Origin: Acarospora socialis
Lineage: Eukaryota; Ascomycota; Lecanoromycetes; Acarosporales; Acarosporaceae
Assembly (NCBI GenBank): GCA_025617375.2
Contig: JAMYGW020000003.1
Span: 2,418,001-2,482,000, forward strand
Direction: 5' to 3'
DNA length: 64,000 bases
Shown here one piece after another: positions 11,801-23,800 of this stretch. The position numbers and the translations under genes are program-made. The notes beneath the pieces are model-generated. The model was not told the DNA's origin, ran no database searches, and saw nothing but the letters and a program-made list of their open reading frames with translations. Numbering within the stretch: position 1 is the stretch's first letter; each line of letters starts with the position of its first letter.

Positions 11801-12972
11801 TTTGATAGTTACCGCGCGAAAAGAGTCTGGCGGCATGGAATTGGCTGGACTTTGAACGCTCCTTTATACAGTCCCGGCAAAGAATTCCAGTAACTTGGCG
11901 GGAGAGGTAGGTCCAGCATGGTTGTGTTATAATAGTCACAAAACGGTATAGATTTTATAGCATTCCAGATTCACAGTAGAAAGGCACTTACTTGGCGGGG
12001 TGCAAAGCCCCGTTGATCCCGTAATAGGATGGTTGACTGCGCACATGGAGGGCACAGTGAGGCAGAGGATTTTGTTGGTGCTATTTGTATCATTCTCCAG
12101 TTTCACTTATACTAGTATGGCTCGATGCATTACTCGTACCTACCTAGAGTGTTGGATTTTAAAGCCTATGGTACTATACTTCGTACTCAGTAGTACTCCG
12201 TACCTACCTTATGTACTATACCTTAGTAACGGATGCGTGATCTCAATTTCTTACTAGGTATTGAGACAAGGATCTTTGCTTAGGGAATTAAGACCCTGCT
12301 GCACTGAAACATCAGTGTCTGCTTAGGCTGCAGGAGAAGAACCTGCGATTATGTTTCGTGACAGCTTTGTGAAAGCGCGGTGGGACTGCCAAACCTCATG
12401 TTGATCACATGGTGTTACCTAAGGTACGCTGCAACAGAGAGCTGAGGAGTCAGGACCATCTTCAATCCATGCCGATTCTCAAGGCAACTCGGCAAACCTA
12501 ACCTATGTACTAACTTATACAAGCAGAATACGTCCAGATGGTATTACGAACCGCAAACCGATAGGAGCCTCCAGCAAAGTTCCTTTGCAAAAGCGACCGC
12601 GCATTACTCTTTAGCATTGAGACTTGCCTAAATGACAGAGAGTAGCTGTCTTCAGCACCTGGATTTGTTGTTAACCTATTCTCCACAGGCGGTCGATTTT
12701 CGAAGTTTTCCTTTGCTTGGAGCTGTCAATCAATTCATATTTCCGATGTTAGATACGGTAGCTAGACTAAAGCGGGAGTAATGTGTAGCACTGAATCTCA
12801 GAGACACCTAACCACAAGAGAGAGATTGACGAAGACGAACAGCAATCAGTGCTTTGCGAGAATGCATGAAACGAATGTATCGAAGGCATGTGATCAGGTA
12901 ATTGACCGCCCATGACTGAAGCTCTGTTTCAGTTTGTCCGGAATATAAAAGGAAATTCGTCCCAGAAGGCTC
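11801..12972. other. Intergenic, 1.2 kb
   Basis: No gene recognised. Parts around 12170-12260 are rich in TACC/GTAC words typical of fungal intergenic DNA. Short frames have no family resemblance. Confidence 0.45.
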
Positions 12973-14113
12973 TCAGGAACGACTAAATGTCCAGACAATC
13001 ATCGGTGAGTCCTTCTCCGCCGTCGTCACATCGATCTGAGTAGGTCTCAGGTTGTTCAGCTCCGCGGCGCCATTGTGGTCATAAAGCATATTCCACTTAG
13101 AAATCCCGCTGCTCGAGTACGAAAGGGCGTTGAACGTAGCCGCATCTTGAGGCTTGACGGTGAAAGTCTGAGCATTGCCGTACACGTCTTTCTGAGCTTT
13201 GGACACGATGGCTCTCGCCTCATCGTTAGCGACGTCCTTGCCAATGATCTTTTGGAGGTCCCCGATATTGATATGGACCCCATAGTCAGTCTGGCCCTCC
13301 TGGACGGCTCTCTTCCACAGCTGGAAAAGCCACTCAGACATCGGCAACCTCTCCGCAAGCGGAATGGTGTACAGCTCATCCTTTGGATCAAATTTGAATA
13401 GACGTTGAGGAATCATGGCCTTGTGTTTGACCGAGATGAACACATCGACCGCGGGTGGATTGTTCCTGATCTTTTCGTCTTTCGTCGTACCATGGACCTG
13501 GTACCTCGTCCAGGAGGTATCGCGGGTAAAGAGATTGCCCATGTCGATACCCTGTTGCTTGTAGAAGCCTTCAACCTTGCTGTCTATTATCGGCGATGCG
13601 TGTTTATCAGCTGTAATGGTGTACCTTCCGACTTCGTTCTCATAGTTGTGGTCTTCCACTCTATTTTTACCGAGAACGCCCTGTGCCCTCCCTATGAGAG
13701 CTCCACCCTTCTCGACGTAATCGGTACCTGAGAATGTGTAGGTGTGGTCCGGCACACACCCACTATCGGCCCTCTTACAGGCTGGTGCAGCAGGTTTCGG
13801 ATCTGCAGGCTTCGGTACTGGAATTGGCTCAGGAGCTATCTCGGGCATACGCCCAGGAGCATTGGGAGCCCCGACGACTGGCTTCGGGAAACTCGGGATG
13901 ATAGGTTTCGGTTCAATCTTGGGTATGGGTAGACCAGGAATCTCAATCCTTGGAAGGATGTCTCTTTTCGAACATTTTCCATCCAAGCCTGGTGAAGGTC
14001 AGTATGGCATCTATGGCTCGAGCATAAGGAGCAGTACAGGGTCTGGCCGATGCCCGAAAAGACACGCCTATAAAGGTACTCAAAAGAAGAGCCTGCGCTG
14101 CGGTAACTCGCAT
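12973..14113 (-). CDS. Secreted protein of unknown function, proline-rich N-terminus
   Basis: Two exons, 14113-14038 and 13988-12973, joined across a 49-bp intron with an ATACTGAC branch and CAG acceptor; 363 aa. Exon 1 supplies a signal peptide (MRVTAAQALLLSTFIGVSFR, then ASA before RPC). The second exon's frame has no ATG of its own before the conserved part, which supports the split model. After a short Cys-containing segment comes a Pro/Ile-rich linker (about 38-85), then a globular domain with motifs VEDHNYENEVGRYTITAD and GISKWNMLYDHNGAAELNN. I do not recognise the domain. The gene is divergent from a second secreted-protein gene across 1.4 kb. Confidence 0.8.
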
Positions 14114-15497
14114 GATGAAGGCGAAAGGCCGCTAGTATCTCGGGACTAGTCTTATTTGTTGAGTTTGTATACCTAGGCCTCGATAGACGATAGGGTTGCA
14201 CCAGGTGGCGGGTCTGTGAGAAGACAGGTATCTCCGAAAACGCTTGGGCTTGAGATGCAGCTAGAGATGAAGTGACAATGTTGTCTAAGAGATGTCGAGA
14301 TAATGAAGAAAGGGAAAGGGAGCAACTGGATTGATACAGAAGGAAAGGCATCGAGAGTGGAACGATCAATTTCATCAAATACCCTCACCAACAACCAACA
14401 CTTCCTGAGCATATCTGGCATCTGTGAGATCTAACAAGCCAAGACGGAATCGGGGTGTGATGTTGGATGTCGACGTTGCTCCTGTGATTATTTCTGGAAA
14501 GACATCACTAGATTCAGCGGTCACCAATTAGCCACGCGCACATCATGGCTCCACAGCCTCTAGAGCAGGTTGCATCCCGCTCTCAGCAAAACCAACACTT
14601 CTACACCATGCCGCATGTGTTCGAAGACTGCTGCGAACAGATTGTGATAGTCCCTCACAAGGTTCGCCGCATGCCTTCAAGAGTTGAAATAGAGTCCGAT
14701 GGTGACCAACATCCCCAACAATCGGTTTCACGAATTACTGCTGACCTCGATAGTGGCACTGCAACTCATGGTCAGCTGTTTCATCAATCTGTAAATTTAG
14801 ATCCTGTCTTCTACTTCGCTCGCGGTCGGAGAGACACGTTGATGAAAGCGCGCGGCGTAAGTAGCAGTCTCAAACCTAGAGTGTTCTTAAACCGTCAGTA
14901 TGGGGCAAAGTAAATGTGTTGTGCCAACAGTGCCAAAAAAAGCTTTTTCAATGGTAGAACAGAATCAAAGTGGATATAATGACTGTAGCTACTAGAGAAT
15001 GGTGGAATGCGGCGGTTGAAACTCTGTTGGTGGCTTATACGAAGCTTAAATAAATAGTGCTTCCCCTAGCTGGACCACAGTCTCCCGCATATGGCACAGC
15101 ATGTCAAGCGGGCCAAATCTCTCGCATCTCATTCCAACAAATCTTCTGTATGATTGTGAATTCAACCTGATGAGATAACTGTCTCTTCGTTTTGCGCTCA
15201 AAGAAAACGTGGCCAATTAATGATGGAGGACTATAAGAAGTCGAGAATATCTGGCTGTGAAGGCAACCACAAACATAGCATTCTGCGGCGCATTCAAATC
15301 AGCTCCTTGTTGCCTATCATACCTTCAAGGAGCACTTACCAGTGCTACGTATATCTGTGACAATCCGACTTGAGCAACTCCTCTACCTTCCTCTTTCTCT
15401 TCCTCATCATCACCAGCATCTCAGTTCGAAGGGTAACAGCAAGGCTAGCCACCCTACCCCCCAGATAATCCGCCAAACCAGTCGAGACTGTTAAAAA
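14114..15497. promoter_or_regulatory. Divergent promoter region between two secreted-protein genes
   Basis: About 1.4 kb containing both promoters. A 122-codon frame at 14545-14913 (+) starts with a good ATG context but resembles no family I know and has no splice extension, so I leave it as doubtful. The rest shows no structure. Confidence 0.4.
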
Positions 15498-16643
15498 ATG
15501 AACACCATCATCAACACGGGCATTCTCGCCCTCACCGTCTGGTCGCTGGAGGGATCCCTCAAACAGGCACCAGACCCGGACAAGCAAACAAGTGTCACAA
15601 TTGTGACCGGCGATGCCGGCAATGCCGGTGGAAGCATTCCACACATAGCGGTTTGGGACCGTGATGGCAACCGCATCGGCCAGTACAAGGGAGATCGAAA
15701 CGGCCATATGGATGCGGAAAATAGCAAGAGCTTCACAATTGGACCATACCAGCACGGTGGTAAACAAGCCCAACCAGAGTACATCTCCATCGTCATGCAA
15801 GAGAATGATGCCATTTGTATCTCTGCGGTCATCGCGATGGGTAATTCGGCACAGTGGACCTGGACCGGAGATATGGGCTATACCTGCGGCGCTCAGTGGT
15901 ACAACAGCCAATTCCCAGTCGGCAGCTCCAACAATCCGCCCAGATGCGTCTGGATCGATGCTGATCATACCAACGGGATCATCGCGAAAGGTCTCAGCAT
16001 GCACATTCGCGATTTCTCCGGAGATACCGCGCTCGTTGAGCAATACAAGAGTGACCAGCGAAGGCTCTGCCAGAATTCGGCGAGAATGACGTTCCAGCCC
16101 GAACCGATCACCCCTGACTCGGTGATTCCATTCTTCAACCCCCCGTTGGAGTATGAAAGGGCCGGCGACGGTAAAAGTCAGGGTACCGAAGCTTCAGCGG
16201 GCGGCTCTCTGAAAAAGCCCGACCAAGGTATTGACAGGCAGAGTCGCGCATATCCGGATGGTACCAATATGCAGATCCATGACACGGGGAGAAAGCATGC
16301 CAGAGACACAACACCACGCGATGACACGAACGTTGGGTACACCAAGAACAACCGACCGGGCCACTTGATTATCAGCAACATGCCCGGACACAGCGCGAAG
16401 GAGTTGTGCGAGCATCCCAATTCCCTCGGTCCCGATTTTGTTTCAACCGTTGAAAACACATTCTGCGATATGGAAACCGGGAAATGGTGGGCCCTGTGCG
16501 ACGCCACCCACAGCGATCGCTGCTTCGACCTCGAGCACCTGACAATGAGGGGCGGCGGACCAGGCAGCAAACAAAGTCGGGGTGAGACACCTGCGATTCC
16601 TGTGCCAGAGAAGCAGTACAAAACATCTAAGGAATGGAACTGA
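15498..16643 (+). CDS. Secreted Cys-containing protein, fungal family of unknown function
   Basis: Single exon, 381 aa. The N-terminus MNTIINTGILALTVWSLEGS is a short, weak signal-peptide candidate. Residues 30-175 form a beta-rich domain (VTIVTGDAGNAGGSIPHIAV, AQWTWTGDMGYTCGAQWYN, CVWIDADHTNGIIAKGLSMH). A polar, probably disordered linker follows, then a Cys-rich C-terminal block (GHLIISNMPGHSAKELCEH, WWALCDATHSDRCFDLEHL). From memory, the same N- and C-terminal blocks recur in secreted proteins of other filamentous ascomycetes with no known activity. It could be a cell-wall or host-interface protein, which is inference only. No membrane anchor is seen. Confidence 0.8.
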   Translation: MNTIINTGILALTVWSLEGSLKQAPDPDKQTSVTIVTGDAGNAGGSIPHIAVWDRDGNRIGQYKGDRNGHMDAENSKSFTIGPYQHGGKQAQPEYISIVMQENDAICISAVIAMGNSAQWTWTGDMGYTCGAQWYNSQFPVGSSNNPPRCVWIDADHTNGIIAKGLSMHIRDFSGDTALVEQYKSDQRRLCQNSARMTFQPEPITPDSVIPFFNPPLEYERAGDGKSQGTEASAGGSLKKPDQGIDRQSRAYPDGTNMQIHDTGRKHARDTTPRDDTNVGYTKNNRPGHLIISNMPGHSAKELCEHPNSLGPDFVSTVENTFCDMETGKWWALCDATHSDRCFDLEHLTMRGGGPGSKQSRGETPAIPVPEKQYKTSKEWN

Positions 16644-17446
16644 GTATATTTTCACAATGGCTGTGAGAGGAAGACACAGAGACGTCTTCACGGCAGAGAG
16701 TAAAGACGGAGAGCTGACTTCGCATTGCTATTTTTTCGGCTGGTGACACTATACTGTTAGAGATATATGAAGTCTTGGTATATAGTGTAGGCTCTTAGTA
16801 CTCGAGTATTGAAGGACTTCTGATTTTCAAGTCTAATGCTACGATCCCTCTGTAATAGTAAAACTTGAAATAGAGTCCGCGATGTCAGAGCCAGGCAACA
16901 GCGTTTTGGAGCAGATAACTGGCCAAACCGAGGGCGACCCTTGGCTTGCTTAGTCAGAGCCGGGCAGGGAGCGACTTAACTTCCGAGTTGCAGGCAGCCA
17001 CGGCCGTTAGATAGGATGGTAATCATCGTTCACCCACGCAGCCCCTCAGCCTCAGCCAAAGGAAACGCGTCACTTATCAGGTGGCCGCCATGCCGCCAAG
17101 AGCAAGTGCTGACGAAGCCCATGGCGAGGCTTTATGCCGCATGTTGAATCAATCTGTCCGCTACTCTGTTAGCTCCGTGACCGAGCGGACATTGCTACTT
17201 CTCTACCTTTATATAGAGAAAGAGGACCCTCGCTCACTAACAACATACTTCTAGAGCTCATAAACTCGTCGTCACAGGAAAGGAGCCCCGCTGATAGATT
17301 AAATCTCATTCTCCTCCAACACCTCCAACCTAGGCACTTCAACACAACGCAGCTCACCTTATTACCTAGTGTCACGTTTACCCTAGCCTATCTCAAGACT
17401 TCACCTATCTGCCGTCAGGTTCCTGAAGTCGTTGTATTAGGACACC
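16644..17446. other. Intergenic, 800 bp
   Basis: Holds the 3' end of the secreted-protein gene and the promoter of the next gene. A CT-rich, ATG-poor leader lies at about 17230-17440. No other structure recognised. Confidence 0.45.
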
Positions 17447-18391
17447 ATGTTGGTTCAGCATTCACCGCACATCGATCCTACTACCTTCGACACACCTCGC
17501 ACTAGCATGGAGAACGATCATCAGGAGCTCCCAGCATACTCGAGGCATCCATTGCAGGGCGACGATGGGCTATCGGAGGCTGACTATCAACGAGCAACCA
17601 ACCCCGCCTTGGAGAAGGATGGGAACATACGGGACGAGGTTAGAGAGGTTTCTCCAATCGTGCCTGACAACAATGCACCTGGTCATGCTACCGAGTCGGT
17701 CCTTACCCGCGGTCTCCAAGTGCCTTCAAAGTTCCAAACAGTTACCTCCGGCTTCAAGTATCCTCAGCTTCTCGCCTCATGTAACGTGTCCAAAGAGCAG
17801 TGGTCCGCCTTCACCAGCGAAGTCAAGTCGCTTGCCAAGTTGGATGGTTCTCAGTGGCTCACGACTATCGGAGCTGGTGCGGGCACGTGGCTTGTCGGGG
17901 GATTGTTGATCGGCTGGTTGGCTCTCATTCCTGCGGCAGTTGTCGGTCAGAAGATGCGCAAGAACAGGGAACATGATAACCTCCTTGCCGCAGCCGAGGG
18001 CGGCTTGCTAGCGACATGCGTACAGAGATGGAACACGACCTACTTCAACTCTAGAGGCCTTGCCATTCGCATCGATCTGCCCGGACAAGCGTCCGACATG
18101 AGCGAGATGGATCTCTCCACTAGCAAGAAATTCAAGCGGCAACTCAATGGCAAATCGGCGCCGACCGAGAAGAGGCAGGCCAGATGTGAGAGGAAGGAGC
18201 TGAAGTCAAGAACCAAAGCAGCGAAGAAGGGACGCATCGTCATCATTCCACTCAACGAGACTACCCTAGGTGCCGCACAGGAAGCTAACCAGGCCCGTGA
18301 TGGGGTTACTTACCCGTCCGAGGAGGAGCTCACCTTGTACGGAGCTTCGGTTGGGCCAGAGGACACGAACTCGAACGAGCCTAAGGCTTGA
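17447..18391 (+). CDS. Conserved filamentous-fungal protein with one glycine-rich membrane segment
   Basis: 314 aa, single exon. The N-terminal 100 residues are polar and Pro/His-rich (HQELPAYSRHP). A conserved domain at about 100-230 contains EQWSAFTSEVKSLAKLDGSQ, a Gly-rich hydrophobic stretch (IGAGAGTWLVGGLLIGWLAL) long enough to cross a membrane, and then RWNTTYFNSRGLAIRIDLPG. The C-terminus is Lys/Arg-rich, then acidic. From memory this layout recurs in Pezizomycotina proteins of unknown function, often in several copies. A second Met at codon 23 (MENDHQEL) is an alternative start. A short hydrophobic frame just downstream (18413-18601) is not linked by an obvious splice site. Confidence 0.78.
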   Translation: MLVQHSPHIDPTTFDTPRTSMENDHQELPAYSRHPLQGDDGLSEADYQRATNPALEKDGNIRDEVREVSPIVPDNNAPGHATESVLTRGLQVPSKFQTVTSGFKYPQLLASCNVSKEQWSAFTSEVKSLAKLDGSQWLTTIGAGAGTWLVGGLLIGWLALIPAAVVGQKMRKNREHDNLLAAAEGGLLATCVQRWNTTYFNSRGLAIRIDLPGQASDMSEMDLSTSKKFKRQLNGKSAPTEKRQARCERKELKSRTKAAKKGRIVIIPLNETTLGAAQEANQARDGVTYPSEEELTLYGASVGPEDTNSNEPKA

Positions 18392-18850
18392 TGTTAGGCA
18401 AACGTTGACCATTTGATTCCTCGAGAGCTCGTTGCGATCCTTGTGTCATTCGTTCTTGGGGTTGGCGTCGCTGCTGGAGCCTGTGCTTTCTATGGCGCTT
18501 GTAGCTCGCTGTTCTTGCATTATACTCACTGTCGGACAAGCTTTTGTTCAAACAATAGTAATTTCAATAAACCCTTCATTCTAGATATGTCCGATTACTG
18601 AGCACCGGAACTACGGTGCGGTGGCAGCACAGATCAGCCTTGCAGTATCTCATCTCCTTCGTACGACTACTAGCCTGCGAAAGAGTAGCCTTAAGCAATG
18701 CCTAGCCTTGCGCATCCTAAGACCTCTAAAATCGACATCCCCGATCTCCCTCTTACAAGGTAAGTATCGACATGTATTTTGAATGTGAACACCAAATCCG
18801 AGATCCTGGGGCCGTTCACTGTACCTATTGTCACCTTCATCCACCCAACC
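18392..18850. other. Intergenic with a short hydrophobic frame
   Basis: About 460 bp between co-oriented genes. The open stretch 18413-18601 encodes a possible membrane helix (LVAILVSFVLGVGVAAGACA) but lacks an ATG start. It may be chance or a relic of a C-terminal exon of the upstream gene. Confidence 0.35.
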
Positions 18851-20543
18851 ATGGCTACCATAACCCCTGATGCTCCTCCTTTTCTCCCTGATCAATCTCT
18901 AGATCCACAACCATTGAAGCGCACGCTCTATCTGGGCAGATTCATCCACTGTGTTTCGCTTACGGAGCTCGAGATATGTGAACATGGTATCATTGGCGTC
19001 GAGGACGACGGGAGAATTGCATTCGTTGAAAGAGGTGTCAAAGATTACCTGGAAATAGCTAAGGAGCATGGATGGACAGATTACGAGACCTTACGGGCAG
19101 GGGAAGACCATTTTTTCTTTCCGGGCTTTGTGGGTATGTTGCTCTCCTTTGGCTGCCAGTTGTTCCGGATGTTTTTTTAATAACCGTAAATCAATTGATC
19201 TCTCTGGATACACTATTCAGTATTCTTTACTATCTTTTCACATGGTCTTAGTTGAGCATCCCAGGGTGACCTGTTTACTTTGCATTTGATCGTCATCTGA
19301 ATCTCTGCCAGCATGAAGTTCTCCAACCGTTTCCTGCACGTCTTGTAACTGTCTATTGATGCCCACTTCTTGGGCCCTCCTGATGCTGAACGGCCCTACT
19401 TTAGATACTCATATCCACGCTCCCCAATACCCTAACGCCGGTATATTCGGCAACTCTACTCTTCTAGACTGGCTGGAAACCTACACTTTTCCCCTCGAAG
19501 CCTCCTTTTCCGACGTGGACAAAGCCCGGCGAATCTACTCGGCATGCATATCACGAACGATTCGCCACGGTACGACCACTGCAGCCTACTACGCCACAAC
19601 GCAGGTACAGAGCACCAACATCCTCGCGGATCTCTGTTTTGAGAAAGGGCAAAGGGCGTTCGTTGGACGGTGTTGCATGGACAGTGACGTTAACCCGGAC
19701 TACTATCGGGATGAGAGCGCAGAAAAGGCAATCCAAAACACCCGTGCCTCCATTGAACACATTAGAAAGATCGATCCAGAATACAGTCTCATCAAGCCGA
19801 TCGTCACGCCGCGCTATGCTCCCTCCTGCACTTCGCAGCTGCTGAAGCAACTGGGAGAGCTGTCCGACAAGGAAGACCTCCCGAGCCAAACGCACATCTC
19901 GGAGAACAAGAGCGAAATCGAGCTAGTGAAGAAGCTGTTCCCTAATTCCAAGCATTACGCCGGCGTCTATGACGACCACGGCTTACTCACGCCACGCATG
20001 ATTCTGGCGCATGCGGTCCATCTGACTGAGGAAGAGCGACAGCTGATCAAGAAGCGTGATGCCAAAGTTAGCCATTGCCCCATCAGCAACACGGCGCTGA
20101 GTTCGGGGCTCTGTCCGGTCCGACAACTACTTGACGACGGGATCACCGTGGGATTGGGTACCGACGTATCTGGTGGCTACAGCCCTAGCATACTAGCCGC
20201 AGCCCGACATGCGAGTCTGGTCAGTCGGAGTATTGCCATGACTGGGGATGACAAGGCGAAGTTGAGTGTGGAGGAGGTCCTGTATCTAGCGACGCGTGGC
20301 GGGGCCAAAGTAGTCGGACTGGCGGACATAATCGGGGGGTTTGAGGTCGGGATGCAGTGGGATGCGCAACATGTGCAGTTGGCGACGGTGACTCAGGGTG
20401 GAGCGGTGGGCAATGACAACAGGCCTGTAGATATCTTTGGGTGGGAGTCATGGGAGGAGAGGGTCGCGAAGTGGGTCTTTGGGGGTGATGATAGGAATAC
20501 GAGAAGGGTCTGGGTCAAGGGAGAGCAGGTGCATAAGAAATAG
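18851..20543 (+). CDS. GUD1: Guanine deaminase
   Basis: Zinc amidohydrolase that converts guanine to xanthine in cytosolic purine salvage. Exons 18851-19133 and 19405-20543 (473 aa) are separated by a 271-bp intron, long for this window; the join rebuilds the metal-binding GFVDTHIHAPQYPN. Further ligands are visible in QTHISENKSEIE, ILAHAVHLTEEE and GLGTDVSGGYSPS. SHCPISNTALSSG is the usual substrate-side loop. The start is MATITPDAPPF; an upstream in-frame ATG at 18779 would add a 24-residue non-conserved leader. ISN1, about 9 kb away, acts in the same purine-turnover area. Confidence 0.94.
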
Positions 20544-20806
20544 CTGTATCTTAGCTTTGCCCAGGATGTAACCGACACAAATCTGTGTTAGTACTTAAGT
20601 CTATAGCAACGGGGCTCTTTGATTAACGTTACGTTGAACTCGCTCACGGCTTCTTAAGATGACTAAGCACCTGACAACATCAACAGATTGTGATCGAGTA
20701 GATCCACCTGCACAGCAGTGAATATCTGACATGACAACAACAGGCGCAAAGGATTTCTCAAATACAGATATGTGAAGCTTGAAGCTCAGAACTCAGAAAA
20801 TGAAAT

Positions 20807-23800
20807 ATGTTACGTCGGCCGGGGCTATCCAGCCAAAGTCATGGCGTCGTCAATGGTTCAATGCACAGGGGCGACACCCCTGCCCCAACGCTTGCTGCGC
20901 AGATCGTTGATAGAATCTCAACAACCGGCCGGCAACCTCACTCAGGAACTGGGGAGAATTTTGAGCAGCTACTCGTGGAAATCAACAGGAGCACTGAGTC
21001 CGGCAATGCTTCAGTAGAACACAATATCCACGTCAACTCCAGGTTAATCTACGTGGTGGCCAAGGCAGGCCTGGAGGTGCTACTCACGGACGATCCGTTT
21101 GCGAAATTGGATCTTCAACTCTCACATGCGTCCACTGGCCTCACTATCATATATTTGACAATACAGAGGACGCCGGATGTCTTGTTTCTGGACGTCCCCG
21201 ATGGCAGCGCTGCTGCCATCCCTCTCTTTTTATGGTTGATTCCAAAAGTCCTTTGCTTCACTGGTGTGCAAAAGTATGAGATACTGCAAGATAAGTTGGG
21301 TCAGGTTCTTTCGATAGCATTGTCCGCCGTACCACCCACTTCAAATTTGTGGCCAAGAGGAGGGCCGATGCCGCATCTCTTAGAAGAATGTGTTGCAGGT
21401 ACTTATCCGAAGGAACAGTCGATGTCTCGTACTGATTTATCCAGAACTACTTGCCTTTCTCGAAGCGCAAGGGCGTACCCCTCAGAGTAAGGATCTGCCA
21501 ACAGAGATGTTAATACCACCGCTTGGTTTGCTATCTGGCAGATGGTCTGAACCGTCTCAAATCGAATACCTCCAGAATCATTGCCAGACATCTGTCACGG
21601 ACGCCGATCGGGCGGTGTTGATCGTCCTGCGTCTGCTAACAGCCCGAGTGGACCTCTCAAGACGACGTTTCTTCAATTTGAAGCAAGCCCAATCGTGGGG
21701 TGTAGACTGCTTGGTTCGTGTCTGGGCAGTAATGGGCCGCTGGAAGCTTCTTTCACACTCACACTCTGCGTACCATGTTGTGGCAGGCTCTTACCTTCGA
21801 ACGCTTGACATTTTCTCCGCCAGCATAACCGCTCAAGTACCCGAGAGAGTGCTAGCTTCCAAGATTGCAGCTCTATATTCTCGTTCTATCGTGGGACTTC
21901 TTCAACTCTGCTTGACAAGTCCGCATCCGAGTCTTGAAGAGAACTTGTGTGCATCCCTTGTGGAGCTTTTACGGCTGCCTCGAACGTCGACATTCATCCA
22001 AGCCATTAGCGAGATTATGCTGCCGAATCTACAAGAGCTGACTGGAGACCAGCCACGAATTCGGCCACTAGGTCGTGAGCTACAGGTAAACATGGCGGGA
22101 CCTTGATTTTGGTTCCAAACTAACACCAACAATAGCTGTGCATTCAAGCGCTGGTACAGCAGATCCCCAGCCCTATTACTAAGGCAGAGGCTTCAGAGCG
22201 TCCACCGTGCACTGATCTTCGACTTTCTCCCTTCACCGAGTCCAACATGCAAGATGTGTTACAAGAGCTGGACGTTGATGACCATGGTAATAGCCATTCC
22301 ACGAATGGTGACGCTGCCAGACCCCAAAAACGCCGCCGTTTGTATTCCGGAACCACAATTCCCTCAAGTGTCGCCACCTACGATGACATTGCTAGAAGCA
22401 TTTACCAAGTCCTTGGCTCTCAGGATGCAGCTGATTTGGATGGCTTACATCTCGTCGCGACGTGAGCTATATCATGCCTCACTGATTATAGCGAAATTGC
22501 TGAACATGTTAGGGACTGCTACGCAAGATTATCTGTGGAGGACCAGTGCCATGCGTTTGATCTCATTGGCTTACTGGCCTGTGCAGGCGCCGGAACTCTT
22601 GACAACAAGCATAATAGTAAGGTACGTGCAAGAAGTGGAAGTTGTTCGCTCTGTGATGCCGGCAGTGCGGTAGGTTTAGTCAAGTCCACATGGGATGGCA
22701 AGCCCAGCGAAGAGATCTTCCTAACCATCTCGAAACTCTTGGAGGGGAACCATGTACAAGGTTCCGCGAGACCTCGGGTCGCGGCAATGCTTGCTTTGAG
22801 GAGGTTGCTCATGCACACGGAGAACTTGGTCTATCTAGACATGGGAAGTTCATACCTAGGCCAGTGGTGCTTACAATCACTTCGGAGCTCTCTGCGGGAG
22901 CTGCGTATCTCAGCTGGGTTTGTTATTGACCTACGAACATCTTGGCACACATACTGATGGAGGCAAATAGGCGTACTGTATCGGGGTTCTTAAGCATTTG
23001 TTCCAGTGAGGAGCTTCTTCGCAAAAACCGCATCACCACTCTTGAATTTCTGCGTGTGATTGCTGAAAGAAATGAAACGGTTTTGCAAGAGACCTGTATA
23101 CTAGCTTTGGGCCAAATTGCGTTGTGAGATATTCCTCCGCAGCCCTGATTCCCCAGTGGCTAACATCATAACGCAGAGTCTCTGGTGATGTTGAGCTAAA
23201 TATCGTTCTACTTCGGCTTGTAGAATATCTTGGTCATACGAATCCTGTAATATGTGGCCTTGCTTACAACGAGGTATGCAAGGTGAATCATTCGGGGAGT
23301 AACTTTCACTAATAAGGCACAGATTCAATCGCTTGCACAATCAATAGACGTCACTCCGATGCGCTTGTTTAGACCATTCTGGCGTAGCATCGCCATTACC
23401 GTTGTTAAGGAGCTTCAAAACCGACCTCAAATTGCCCAGCAGCTTTCAGACTTGCTCGACATTACGGTCTCGGAATTCCTGATTTGGACTAAAACAAATA
23501 CTCTCCCTTATCTGATTCTCATGAAAAGGCACGATGTGCTTCGCCGGATCGCCCAGGCACATGGAGGTGATACTTCGGTGTGGTCAATCTGCGTAGAGCC
23601 TGTCAACATGGGTGCAATCTTAGCTTTCCTTCTTCTTCAACCGTCGACGGATCCTGAGAGAATGATTACAACACTCCTGGTAGAGACATCGGCCGAGTTC
23701 AAGGAGAGAGACCTCGCGGATTTGGTTAGAATGGAGCCCATACTCACAGCTTTCGAACTCTTGAAAACAGCAGGGGAGGTTGATGACGCCAGAAGACCCA

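Noticed and set aside
14545-14913. 122-codon open frame between the two secreted-protein genes
   Set aside because: ATG context is fair, but there is no family resemblance, signal peptide or splice partner. Left as unproven.
22254-22673. 139-codon frame covering the putative 30-nt ATR intron
   Set aside because: It is in the wrong frame for the ATR protein on both sides and has no similarity of its own.
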